Assembly (NCBI RefSeq): GCF_030409685.1
Contig: NZ_JAUFQJ010000001.1
Span: 62,001-126,000 of the forward strand
From: Ferruginibacter paludis
Lineage (GTDB): Bacteria > Bacteroidota > Bacteroidia > Chitinophagales > Chitinophagaceae
Direction of reading: 5' to 3'
DNA length: 64,000 bases
The notes below the pieces were generated by a model that saw nothing but the letters and a program-made list of their open reading frames with translations, made no database searches and was not told where the DNA came from. Positions 43,820-54,300 of the stretch are shown piece by piece (position 1 is the stretch's first letter; the number at the start of each line of letters is the position of its first letter). The translations under genes and the position numbers were made by a program.

Positions 43820-45424
43820 ATGTCCTTTAAAACAAAACCGGCCATGCCGGAAAGTATTTTAACCAGTATGGGTTTTCCTTTTAACCAGCCCGTTTACTAC
43901 CAGTTACCCCCCGAAACATTATCCCGGCAAACGGTACAGCGGGGCGAAGGGGTGTTGAATGATACCGGCGCATTGGTAATTTCAACTGGTGAATTTACTG
44001 GTCGTAGCCCTGATGATAAATTTATCGTTAAAGATGAATTGACAGCTGGTACAATAGACTGGAACCATTTTAACAACGCGATTGAAGCAAAATATTTTAA
44101 TCAGTTGCATGCTAAGATGGTCACCTGGCTGGCAGGTAAAGAAATATGGATAAGGGATTGCTATGCCTGTGCTCATCCAGCCTTCAGGGTTAACATCCGT
44201 GTGATAAATGAGAATCCCTGGAGCAATCTTTTTGCATACAATATGTTTTTAAGACCCGGTGAAACATCACTGGAAAACTTTACACCAGACTGGCATGTCA
44301 TTCATGCACCCTGTTTTAAAGCTGATCCTTTGACGGATGGTGTGCCCCGCTCCAATTTTACCATAGTAAATTTTTCTCAAAAAATAATCTTAATTGGTGG
44401 ATCAGGGTATACCGGCGAGATAAAAAAAGGTATTTTTTCCGTGTTGAATTACTTATTGCCGAAGGATAGTGACGTGCTAAGTATGCACTGTGCAGCCAAT
44501 GCAGGCAATGATGGTAACACGGCAATATTTTTTGGATTAAGCGGTACTGGTAAAACAACGTTGAGTGCCGATCCGGACCGCTACCTGATTGGTGATGATG
44601 AGCATGGATGGACGGGTGATACCGTATTTAATTTTGAAGGCGGTTGTTATGCAAAAACAATTGATTTGAATGCAGCAAATGAACCGGAAATTTTCCGTGC
44701 GATCAGGCCGGGGGCAATGGTAGAAAATGTCACTTTTATAGAGGGCACTAACAGGATAGATTTTGCAAGTAAAAAGATAACACAAAATACAAGGGTAAGT
44801 TACCCCTTGCATTTTATCAGCAATGCATTGGAGATATCCGTCGGAGGTATTCCTAAAAATATTTTCTTTCTTACATGCGATTCCTATGGCATCCTGCCAC
44901 CCATCAGTAAGCTTACTGCAGGACAGGCCATGTACCAGTTCATCAGCGGTTATACGGCAAAAATCGCAGGTACAGAAGCAGGTATTACAGAACCCAAAGC
45001 TACATTCAGCGCTTGTTTTGGTGCTCCCTTCCTGCCTTTGCACCCTGGCAGATATGCGGGCATGCTGGGCAAAAAAATGAAAGAAAACAAGGTGAATGTC
45101 TGGATGGTCAATACCGGTTGGAGCGGGGGGCCTTATGGAATTGGCAAAAGAATCCCATTGAATTATACAAGGGCGATGATCGCCGCTGTACTGAATGAGA
45201 CATTATCGGCGATTGAATTTATAGAACATCCAGTATTTGGTGTACTGATGCCTGTAAGCTGTGCAGGTGTACCTGCGGAAATCTTAAACCCTAAAAATAC
45301 CTGGGTCAATAAAGCAAACTATGATGCAAAGGCAAAAGAACTTGCCGCTCTGTTCATTGCCAATTTTGAAAAATATAAAAATGAGGTGGGCGAAGAGATT
45401 GTAGCAGCCTCGCCAAGGATTTGA
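43820..45424 (+). CDS. pckA: Phosphoenolpyruvate carboxykinase (ATP)
   Basis: 534 residues from the ATG at 43820 (a GTG lies one codon before). It converts oxaloacetate and ATP to phosphoenolpyruvate in gluconeogenesis. Hallmarks: TGRSPDDKFIV, WIRDCYACAHPAFRVNIRVI, the P-loop IFFGLSGTGKTTLSADP near residue 245, LIGDDEHGWTGDTVFNFEGG, and RIPLNYTRAMIAA. The size matches the ATP-dependent family. A terminator follows. The divergent fbp suggests coordinated control of sugar synthesis on non-sugar substrates. Confidence 0.97.
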   Translation: MSFKTKPAMPESILTSMGFPFNQPVYYQLPPETLSRQTVQRGEGVLNDTGALVISTGEFTGRSPDDKFIVKDELTAGTIDWNHFNNAIEAKYFNQLHAKMVTWLAGKEIWIRDCYACAHPAFRVNIRVINENPWSNLFAYNMFLRPGETSLENFTPDWHVIHAPCFKADPLTDGVPRSNFTIVNFSQKIILIGGSGYTGEIKKGIFSVLNYLLPKDSDVLSMHCAANAGNDGNTAIFFGLSGTGKTTLSADPDRYLIGDDEHGWTGDTVFNFEGGCYAKTIDLNAANEPEIFRAIRPGAMVENVTFIEGTNRIDFASKKITQNTRVSYPLHFISNALEISVGGIPKNIFFLTCDSYGILPPISKLTAGQAMYQFISGYTAKIAGTEAGITEPKATFSACFGAPFLPLHPGRYAGMLGKKMKENKVNVWMVNTGWSGGPYGIGKRIPLNYTRAMIAAVLNETLSAIEFIEHPVFGVLMPVSCAGVPAEILNPKNTWVNKANYDAKAKELAALFIANFEKYKNEVGEEIVAASPRI

Positions 45425-45456
45425 GGTTACAATTGCAGCCTTGCTTGCCGGTAAAG

Positions 45457-45484
45457 CTCCTTAACTAAGTTGAGGAGTTTTTTT
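45457..45484 (+). terminator. Intrinsic terminator after pckA
   Basis: CTCCTTAACT pairs with AGTTGAGGAG (one G-T pair), followed by a run of seven T. Confidence 0.75.
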
Positions 45485-45758
45485 ACGATCTGGTGTAAAT
45501 TTTTGAATGGCAGCGGCTATCGGAAGAAAATAAAATAAGCAATCGTTGAACATCGTCACAGGCTTTCTTTCGCCTGATACAAACTTCTTAAAATAGTTCC
45601 AAATTTTTTGGTTTTTTATGACTGTATCGTCCTCCAACGCAAGCATGTACCATTTTGAAGCTACGCTTGCGTCGCCCCGGCCTGCAGTTGGAGTCACATA
45701 ATAATTTTTACCTTATTTTTTTGGTTTAATTTTATTGTCGTTAGAATATCATTTTCAA
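45485..45758. other. Spacer with a short minus-strand frame of doubtful status
   Basis: The minus frame at 45461-45697 (78 codons, RGDASVASKWYMLALEDD) is open but overlaps the terminator and resembles no family. It contains a GC-rich inverted repeat (CGCAAGC ... GCTTGCG, 45638-45670). Likely a small non-coding repeat rather than a gene. Confidence 0.4.
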
Positions 45759-46957
45759 TTGCGTCCAAAAAAACCATTAATAAACCAGGTATCTGAATTT
45801 TTTAACAAACTGTTTAGTGTGTCAAGTGGCCGGCCCGGTGGTACTGCGGCAGGTGGACTCCCTTCCATGGCTGGTTATATATTATCTCCAGCATCTTGAT
45901 TGCCATGGCCTATTTTTCCATACCCATTCTCATTTATTACCTTATCAGGAAAGCAAAGAATAAGTTACCATTTAAAAAAGTATTCTGGTTATTTCTGCTT
46001 TTTATTCTGGCATGTGGCCTTACGCATGTCATGGACGCATTGGTATTCTGGCTACCGGCTTACAGGGTATCTGCAATGGTTTTATTTGCAACTGCAATCG
46101 TATCATGGATGGCGGTTATCGGGCTATATCGGATAGTGCCCGATGCACTTAAGCTGAAATCTCCATCGATGCTGGAAGAAATCATAGCAAAACGTACACA
46201 ACAGCTGGAACAAAGTAATGAAAGCTTATTAAAATCTAACCTGCAATTGCAGGCCGCCAATTTGGCGAATGAAAAATTGATCCGGCAAAAAGATGAATTC
46301 TTAAGCATTGCCAGCCATGAGCTGAAAACACCGGTAACTTCTTTAAAAGGCTATGCGGAATTACTATCAGCCATGCATGGAGATGGCAATAAAGAACTCT
46401 CTTACCTGAATGATAAGATGCAACTACAGATAACAAAACTCACCGTTTTAATTAAAGATTTACTTGATGTAACAAGGGTACAGGAGGGTGGACTTGTTTA
46501 CAACAAAGCCAGCATGAATTTAACGGAGGCATTAAAAGAAATTATCTAGGATATCCAGCGTACAACTCCTTCCAACCAACTGGTGCTAAAAGCTAATGAA
46601 GACATTTTTGTACATGCAGACCAATACAGGATATTGCAGGTTATTAATAATTTGGTAGCAAATGCAGTGAAGTATTCTCCGGCAGCATCCAGAATATTGA
46701 TAAGGCTTAAAAAGGAAGATAAGATAGCGGTATGTGCGGTAGAAGATTTTGGGATTGGGATAGCCAGAAGCGAACTGGATAAAGTATTTGATAAGTTCTA
46801 CCGGGCAGAAGGAAAAAATATGCATACTTACCCTGGCTTAGGCTTAGGTCTTTTTATTGCTGAAGATATCATTACCAAACACGGAGGACTTATTTGGGCA
46901 GAAAGTGAAGAAGGAAAAGGTGCAACCTTCTTTTTTAGTTTGCCGCTGGCAGCATAA
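45759..46957 (+). pseudogene. Broken histidine kinase: frameshift at about 45822 and in-frame TAG at 46547
   Basis: The translation, joined across the lesions, has an ethylene-receptor-like membrane start (WPARWYCGRWTPFHGWLYII, then AYFSIPILIYYLIR and FILACGLTHVMDALVFWLPA), a coiled region, HisKA (FLSIASHELKTPVTSLKGYA) and HATPase (NNLVANAVKYSP, DFGIGIARSE, GLGLGLFIAEDI). The first 20 codons (FFNKLFSVSS) are one frame off, with a stop ahead of WPARW. TAG at 46547-46549 interrupts KEII(*)DIQRT, where a CAG is likely in the ancestor; the frame continues cleanly to 46957. Unless read through, only a membrane part with HisKA is made. A related fragment lies at 58727-59090. Confidence 0.75.
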
Positions 46958-47479
46958 GTTAATAATGTTGCACACCATGGTTCTAGGCATGCCCCAAATT
47001 GGGTATTTTAGATATGCCACCAGGCAGTGTCGTATAAAAGGGTAACAGATCTTCTTTAGTCGTTGTGCATGCGAAGAATAACCATAGCTGATGTTGGTTT
47101 AGTAATAAACAGGTGTTTAACAGAAAGAAGAAAAGACTGCCAAAAGCAGTAAAGTTACGGCTACGGGAGTTGAATGCAAATGACCAATAGGTTAGAAAAA
47201 TGTAATTATTGTCAAAAGCTAACTTTTTAAATATTAACAAAATTTGGTGTTGTACACCCTTGCTTGATAATAATTTATTTTTGATCTTCAGTCGCCGTAG
47301 GTTAAAACATATATACTTAACTATCATTTACAAAGGAATTTAAAGTTTGTATATTATAGGTACAACTGATTTGGGAGTGAAAAATAGCTACTCCGTTATT
47401 TTATGAGTTTAAAATAGTATGTGGATAAGATAGCAGTTGCCACTCAACCAGAGAGCAATGATGTAAAACTCATTAGTAA
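46958..47479. other. Spacer; no convincing gene
   Basis: 522 AT-rich bases. The minus frame at 46983-47327 looks like chance (runs of F, L, N). A short plus-strand stretch (FNRKKKRLPKAVKLRLREL, around 47115-47190) may be a gene scrap. Confidence 0.4.
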
Positions 47480-47851
47480 TTAAGACCCTCGTACAACATT
47501 ATTCTGCGTGCTGTTACTCTTGCTTTGGACAAACTTATTTATTAAACCCGGAAGCGTGCCAGCGATGGCTCCGGTTATCATCGGTGATAATCCAAATTTA
47601 CTTGCAAGACTGTTGACCAGACCTCCTTCAATTGCAGATGCTATGTCCGCTCCTGATCCAAGGATATGGCTCAATGTAGACAGCACTCCGCCTAATCCTG
47701 ACTGCGAAGAAGCTTGATTTTGCAATCCGTTATTAATATGGGTAGCAATTTCACGATGAATTTCGTCTTGCTGATCAGCTGGAATTACACTTGCTACCTC
47801 AGGATTATTATGCATATGTTCTTTTACAAAATCCAAAATTTGGTCAAGCAT
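47480..47851 (-). CDS. DUF937-like small protein
   Basis: A 123-residue protein: MLDQILDFVKEHMHNNPEVA, a helical middle, and a Gly/Ala-rich end (SPMITGAIAGTLPGLINKFV). The amphipathic helices and the GLGGVLSTLSHILGSG region resemble DUF937/YidB-type proteins, which are soluble and of unknown role. It is monocistronic. Confidence 0.65.
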   Translation of the reverse strand: MLDQILDFVKEHMHNNPEVASVIPADQQDEIHREIATHINNGLQNQASSQSGLGGVLSTLSHILGSGADIASAIEGGLVNSLASKFGLSPMITGAIAGTLPGLINKFVQSKSNSTQNNVVRGS

Positions 47852-48398
47852 GTCAATTGATTTTGAAGTTAAAAGTTATAAAATGTCAACACTCATGCCA
47901 ATTCGCGGTACAAGATGTTTGCAGCTAAAGAATGTTTTATAAGTCACAAGGCAGTTCTGTAAAACAAAAAGATCTCTGATATTCATTACATGCGTACAAT
48001 ATTTTATCTGCAATCGGTCAGGTCATTTAGTTCTTGCCTTTTGGAAAGATGGTAACAAAATGGAAAGAAGCTTATTACTGGATAAAAGTCTCTTAAAGTA
48101 TAAATAATATTTTCCATTGTACTTATGTTACCTTAACCGCAGTTTCTATCAAAAGAGTAAACATTATATACCATGGTATAACCATCCTTTGGGCTGGTGC
48201 TTCGGTCTTGCTTAAACAGTCACCTTAAAATTATGGAATAACCTTACATTTTTATGGAAGAGGTATAATATCACCACAGGAACAAAAAACAGCATCTGGT
48301 GAAAAAAAATTATAGAGGAGTTCAGTAAGTAAAGCTGGTGGTTTAAAATTAAAAATACCTGAAAAAATAAATTAAGAATGCTCGGATGTCTCACTACT
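47852..48398. other. Spacer with a small palindrome
   Basis: 547 bases without a gene. TATACCATGGTATA at 48167-48180 is a perfect 14-bp palindrome with no obvious neighbour to control. Many short poly-T runs. Confidence 0.4.
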
Positions 48399-49031
48399 TT
48401 ATAACTTTAATAAATAAACAAACCAGCCGGCAAGTACAAATCCTGCAATTAAAACTAAGTATCCCCATGAATAATTTTGCCTGATTTTATACCACATAAT
48501 CCAACTGCTGACAGATAAAAAGATAAGCCCTGCTGCAATTGCATCCATTGAAAATCGCCAGACCCGGGTAAGCAGCCAGTTTGGCTCAACATCCGCATTG
48601 TCCCTGTTGGCACCGTTGAAAGTATGAAGTGTTCTTAGCTTTCCCCAGACATTGTAGGAGAGTTCTTTCTGAATACCAGTACCCTTTTTTAAATCTGCAT
48701 GAATGTTACTGACGTGCCCCGGATAAGCAACACTGAAATCAACGCTATCCGTTGTCATCTTTACATTATTGACTTCGCCAGCAATTTTCAACTGAGATAA
48801 GATAGTTTTCAATAGCTGTATGCTATCCAGGCCAGCAGGAATACTGACGGTTATTTCTGTTCTCTTCTCCTTTCTCTCGTCCCAAAAGCTGGCAAACTTC
48901 CAGTTCCCATGATTTAATAGCAGTCCGGAAAATGAAAATAGCCATATAAACAGCACCAGAAATAATCCAATATGGATGTGCAGGCGGCGGTTTGAATAAG
49001 TAAGTTTTTTAATCAGCGTTTTGTAACTCAT
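48399..49031 (-). CDS. PepSY-associated transmembrane protein, second of a pair
   Basis: About 210 residues from MSYKTLIKKLTYSNRRLHIH; this ATG overlaps the preceding stop (ATGA) and is preferred over an upstream start inside that gene. Membrane helices: LHIHIGLFLVLFIWLFSFSG at the start, and AAGLIFLSVSSWIMWYKI, LVLIAGFVLAGWFVYLL at the end; the middle is a periplasmic PepSY-like part. The H-x-H-x-G pattern in the first helix is typical of PepSY_TM proteins, which are often tied to iron or heme reduction. Paired with the gene upstream. Confidence 0.75.
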   Translation of the reverse strand: MSYKTLIKKLTYSNRRLHIHIGLFLVLFIWLFSFSGLLLNHGNWKFASFWDERKEKRTEITVSIPAGLDSIQLLKTILSQLKIAGEVNNVKMTTDSVDFSVAYPGHVSNIHADLKKGTGIQKELSYNVWGKLRTLHTFNGANRDNADVEPNWLLTRVWRFSMDAIAAGLIFLSVSSWIMWYKIRQNYSWGYLVLIAGFVLAGWFVYLLKL

Positions 49032-49636
49032 CCGATAATAAATAATAAAAGTCCTGTAAAAATAATAGCTCCAGATATAATGGCCAGCCAACCTAACTTT
49101 CTTTCTGCTTTTAGAAAATACCATAAAAAAATGCCACTGGCAGAAAGAAACAGCAGTAAGTAAACTACCATATCAGCCAGCAACCTCCAGGTCTTCATGA
49201 ATACGGTATTGCCACGAATTGTTGTATTGTGTGGCCCGGGCATTTTATGCAGGTAGTTGGTGGCCCTGAAAACGCCCTCCTCATCTCTTGTAATTAGCAC
49301 GTCATTGGTGTGTTTATTTACTTCAATCTTTGTTCTTTCTCCCGGCAAGGTTACGGGAAAAGAAATATGATCATCATTTTGTGAGATAAAATCTATTTCA
49401 CCATTAATTCCCAGTTTTTGTGTAATCGCTTTAGCTGTTTGCAGGTCAGATGCATCATAGGGGATTTTATCCAGGTGGCTTTTAATAACCGGTAAACGTT
49501 TTACAGGCATAACACTGTTTAGGTAACCTGCGTGATTTAACACCAGCACACTGATACTGAAGATAAGCACAAATGGACTGACAAATAAGCCGATGTATAG
49601 GTGAAGGGTACGAACAGGAGGATAGTATTTTTTCAT
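49028..49636 (-). CDS. PepSY-associated transmembrane protein, first of a pair
   Basis: A 202-residue protein: first helix VRTLHLYIGLFVSPFVLIFS, a periplasmic region of about 110 residues (KAITQKLGINGEIDFIS), then two C-terminal helices (LLADMVVYLLLFLSASGIFL, LGWLAIISGAIIFTGLLLFI). Its layout mirrors that of the next gene, so the two look like diverged copies that may form a heterodimer. Similar PepSY_TM proteins accompany TonB siderophore receptors, but none is seen here. Confidence 0.75.
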   Translation of the reverse strand: MKKYYPPVRTLHLYIGLFVSPFVLIFSISVLVLNHAGYLNSVMPVKRLPVIKSHLDKIPYDASDLQTAKAITQKLGINGEIDFISQNDDHISFPVTLPGERTKIEVNKHTNDVLITRDEEGVFRATNYLHKMPGPHNTTIRGNTVFMKTWRLLADMVVYLLLFLSASGIFLWYFLKAERKLGWLAIISGAIIFTGLLLFIIG

Positions 49637-50086
49637 TCTTATTAAATGGCAGGTAAAAATATTTTTCTTATAGTGCTATAAACAAAATTAGATGAATCAG
49701 AGCTATAGATTGTTTTTTAGCCAGGCATTATTTTGAAAGGAATTAAGTTAAGCTGATCATAAAATGTAAAGAACCCTATAGCTTATTAGTAAAACAACGG
49801 TTTCCCATAGAAAAATAACATGAAAATAGAAGATGAGTTAATTGGATTTTCTCCTATGTTGATTTTGGTAATTTATCATACAGAAATTAAAATTGATGAT
49901 GCATGTTGCACGTGGCCCCTGCAAATATTTGCCAGTAATTAGTGCGAAGAATAACGGATGAAGTTTCGAATGGTTTGCCGCCTCAACCTTTTTATTATGT
50001 ATTATAGCGGCATGATAAATTTATACCCTTCGTCAACATTGGATAGATGAACTGGTAAAAATTAGCTTAATTTTCTTCGCTGATTT
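49637..50086. other. Spacer; nothing recognised
   Basis: 450 AT-rich bases upstream of the PepSY pair and downstream of the kinase genes. No gene, hairpin or repeat recognised. Confidence 0.45.
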
Positions 50087-51301
50087 TTATTTTGATAGAT
50101 GGGGGATGGTGAAATAAAAAACGCTTCCCTTGCCTTCTTCAGACGTTGCCCATATTCTGCCACCATGTCGCTCAACAACCTTTTTACAAATAGACAGGCC
50201 AATTCCACTGCCCTGATAATCGCTCTGGGAATGCAACCGGGCAAAGATTTCAAATATCTTTTCGATGTCTGCTGCTTTCATTCCAATACCATTGTCCTGG
50301 ATGCTAAACAGCCATCCTTTATCCTGCTCAACTGCAGCTATTTTAACAATGGGAGGAACATTTGCATTGCTGAATTTAATAGCATTGCTTAGAAGATTTT
50401 GGAAGAGCCGGCCCATGTCTTCTGCATAAACCTCCAATACAGGTAATGGTGTAGAAATAATTATTTCAGCCTTTCTTTCCTTAAGCAGGGTTGAAATATT
50501 TTGAAGGACCTCTTTCAATGTATCATCCAGGCTCGTTAACGTTTTCTCCTTATTTGCAGTGTTTGTCCGTGATAAGTCTAGTAAACCAGCCACCAGTTTC
50601 TGCATTCGTTTGCCGCCGTCGGTTGCAAAATTGATGTATGTATTGGCTTTCTCATCCAACTGTTCCCCATAATTTTTTTTCAGCAAATCCATAAAACTGG
50701 TTATCATCCGCAAAGGCTCCTGCAGATCGTGAGAAGCTGCATAGACGAATAATTCCATTTCTTTGGCCAGTGCTTCTACCTTTTTTTCAGACATTCGGAG
50801 CAACTTATTTTTAGTCCGGAGTTCAAATAACAGCATGACCTGGTTAGCCAAACTGTGCAGCGCCTTTTTCTGATTAACAGAAAGTTCTTTAGGTTGATGA
50901 TCTATTACGCAAAGGGTCCCCAATGCATATCCATCGGTTGTTACTAACGGGGCGCCTGCATAAAAAATTACATGAGGAAGTTCGGTAACCAGCGGATTGT
51001 CTGCAAAACGGATGTCTTTCCTGGCATCAGGAACAATCATCAGCTCTGAAGGGTCATTAATGGCATGTGCGCAAAAAGCGATGTCTCTTGGTGTTTGTAA
51101 TACTTCCAGTCCGATTTTGGATTTAAAAAATTGCCTGTCTTTGTCGATCAACGTAATCGCCGAGATAGGCGAGTTGCATATAGTGGATGCAATGCTGGTA
51201 ATATCATCAAACTCTGCTTCAGAAAGTGTATCCAAAATATCGAAACTTTCCAGCACTCTTAGTCTTTCTGATTCGTTTTCAGGAATAGCGGGTTTTTTCA
51301 T
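50087..51301 (-). CDS. GAF-domain histidine kinase
   Basis: A 404-residue soluble kinase. GAF domain at about 20-165 (AISAITLIDKDRQFF-type strand, GAPLVTTDGYALGTLCVIDH), HisKA with the histidine in FVYAASHDLQEPLRMITSFM near 190, and HATPase with NLLSNAIKFSN, DNGIGMKAADIEKI and GSGIGLSICKKVVERHGGRI. No receiver is attached. It starts eight bases after the end of the giant PAS kinase, so the two form an operon and may act on the same response regulator, which is not adjacent. Confidence 0.93.
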   Translation of the reverse strand: MKKPAIPENESERLRVLESFDILDTLSEAEFDDITSIASTICNSPISAITLIDKDRQFFKSKIGLEVLQTPRDIAFCAHAINDPSELMIVPDARKDIRFADNPLVTELPHVIFYAGAPLVTTDGYALGTLCVIDHQPKELSVNQKKALHSLANQVMLLFELRTKNKLLRMSEKKVEALAKEMELFVYAASHDLQEPLRMITSFMDLLKKNYGEQLDEKANTYINFATDGGKRMQKLVAGLLDLSRTNTANKEKTLTSLDDTLKEVLQNISTLLKERKAEIIISTPLPVLEVYAEDMGRLFQNLLSNAIKFSNANVPPIVKIAAVEQDKGWLFSIQDNGIGMKAADIEKIFEIFARLHSQSDYQGSGIGLSICKKVVERHGGRIWATSEEGKGSVFYFTIPHLSK

Positions 51302-51309
51302 CGATTGGA

Positions 51310-54300
51310 TTATTTCGCAAAGGTAAAGTAAAAAGTACTGCCCTTACCTACTTCCGATTCCAACCAAATACTGCCTCCAAAATTTTCGATGATTTTTTTA
51401 GTAATAGCAAGCCCCATACCTGTTCCCGAATATTCATTTTTATTATGCAGCCGTTGAAAAATGATAAAGATTCTTTCGAAATATTCCTGCTCTATTCCTA
51501 TGCCATTATCAGTTATAGAAAACTGCCAGCTATCTTTTAATTCTTTCACCTTAATATCAATTACAACAGGTCTGGCGTCGCTTCCATATTTTAAAGCATT
51601 TCCAATAAGGTTTTGAAATACCTGTTGCAGTGGAGAACGGTGCCACTTCAGCAATGGTAGCGGGGCAACATTGATCACAGCATTTTTTTCCTCTACCTGT
51701 TTTCTAAATAATACAAGTATTTCATCAATCAAGCCGCTCAAATCAATATTTTCAAGTTCGTGTTCCATCCTTCCAATTCTTGAAAATTCAAGTAAGTCAA
51801 GAATGATCAGTCGCATACGTTTAGCACCGTCTACAGCAAAATCAATGTATTTTTTTCCATTATCGTCAATGATATTACCATATTTTTTTTCCAGAAGTGC
51901 TAAAAAACTGGTTATCATGCGGAGCGGTTCCTGCAGATCGTGAGAAGTAACAAATGCAAATTGTTCCAGTTCCTTATTGGAATTTGATAAGGCTTTCGCC
52001 TGCTTTTGCAGATTTTCGTTCAGTTCGATCATTTGATTTTCTGAAAGTTTCCGTTCAGTAATATCCCGGATAAAAGCACAAAAGAATTCTTCACCCTCCT
52101 GCTGAATCGGCAGTACCGTCAGTTCGATCGGGAATTCTTCACCCTTTCTATTAACGGCATATAATTGAAGTAATACGTTAAGGGCTGGCCCGATCCCTGT
52201 TTTCAAATAGTTGATCATTCCTTCGTTATGACGTGACCGGTAAATTTCGGGTATGATAAGATCCGAAAGCACCAGCCCCATCACTTCACTTTCTTTCCAT
52301 CCGAAAATGATTTCTGCCTGCGGATTCCAGAAAGTAACCAGCCCTTTCTTATCGATACAAATAATGGCATCCAGCGCCGAATTCATAATAAGTTCCCTTC
52401 TTTCCTCACTGAGTCTTATGTTTTCCTGCGCTTTCTTTCTTTCATCAATGTCCTGGAGACTGCCATAGAGCCGCACACATTTGCCGTTGACAAACTCCGT
52501 TTCCCCAATATTACGTATCCATTTTTCTTTTCCCTTTTCCGTTACTATTTCAAGCTCTACGTCCCACGGAATGCCATTTTTAATTGCTGCCTGTATACTT
52601 TGGGTCATTAATTCCCGGTTTTTACCTTTCTTATAAGCCATAATCAAAGTGCCCATGTTCGGTTCAAAGGCAGGGACAGCTTCATGAATTTCCCTTGTGA
52701 TAGCCGACCAAAAAAGCTTATTATTTACAAGGTCTAATTCCCAGCTTCCTATTCTCGCCAGAGTATTGGCTTTATTTAATAGATTTTCCAATTCTTTTTT
52801 ATCCGTGATATTTTTTGCGACGCTAAAAAGAACCCCATCTTCCGCGGAACGGGTTGCACTCCAGGCCAGCCATTTAATTTTCCCGGATTTGGTGATGTAC
52901 CTGTTTTCAAAATATAGTGATGACACTCCTTTCCCAAGGGTTTTTACATCATTGTCTGTTTTCTCCCTGTCTTCCGGATGAATAAACTGAACGAATGGAA
53001 CCGATAGCAACTCCGCTTCCGTGTATTCAAGTATCAGGCAGATGGCAGGATTGATTTTTTTAAAATATCCGTCGGTGCCTATTACACAGATGACATCCGG
53101 AGCAGCATTAAATATCTGGTGTAATTCCTGCTCCAGTTGTTTACGTCGTATCTCTGCACCCGTAAATGCTCCCAGATTGTTAAACAAAGGAGCTAATACA
53201 CCTGATGCCGCTTCATCTTTAGAAAGTGATAAAACGAAAACCCCGATTACTTCACCTTTGTAAGTGATGGGTAAACCATAAGTACTATGCAATCCGGGTT
53301 TTTGGGAAGTATCAATTTGAATGAGTTGTTTTTCATCCTCCAATATTTGCCACAATTGGGTAGTGTTGGTTTGCCAGGTAATGCCAGGTAGACCATCGCC
53401 CTTTGCAAAACTTATTGGATCATCTCTGTCATCATAAAAGTCTTTTATGGATGTATCAACAGGAAAATTGGCAACCCGGTTAATTTTCTTTTGATCTGTA
53501 CCCACTAACCAGATTTCGGAAATGCTGAATTCTCCAAACACTACCAGTTGCCTGGCTAACTTTTGCAATATTTCATTTAAGACAATTGGTTCATTGAATA
53601 GCTTGCTTACTTCAGACAGTAAAACATTTTCGGCTTCTTCTTTTTTATGAACCGTTACATCTCTTTCAATTGCTATGAAATGGGTAACTAAACCTTTATC
53701 ATTTGCTACAGGGCTTACTGACATATTGATCCAGAAAGGTTCACCATTTTTTTTATAATTGATGGTTGTAATTTCACAGCATTCCCATCGTCTTATCGCT
53801 TCGCCCAAACGTTTCAGCTCTTTTCTATCCGATTTAGGTCCCTGCAATATTTTGGGTGATTTGCCTGCTATTTCGCCAGCCGTATAACCCGTCATTTTGG
53901 TAAAGGCTTCATTCACAAAAATAATTTGCTGCCCCGGTTCATCGAATGGTTCTGCAGTGGTTATCATAACGGCATCATTGGCATTGACTATCACCGATTC
54001 CAATAATTTAAGGTGCTCTTCTTTTTGCTTTTGTCTGGTCACATCCTGCATCGCACCCACCATGCGAATAGCTTTACCCTGGCTATCTCTTATAACAAAA
54101 CCCTTGTCTGACACGTACGCATAAGTCTTATTTGACTTTAGAAACCGGTATTCTGCCTCCCAGTTAGTCAGGTTCCCGTCAATAACGGCATAAATATCTT
54201 TTAATACCGCTTCGCTGTCTTCCGGATGAATATTAATTTTCCAAAAGTTGTAATCGCCATTAATTTCCAGCAGAGAGTAACCAAAAATAGTTTCAAGTCC

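Noticed and set aside
46983..47327. 114-codon minus frame
   Set aside because: It consists of runs of hydrophobic and Asn residues expected from AT-rich sequence; no start context or family.
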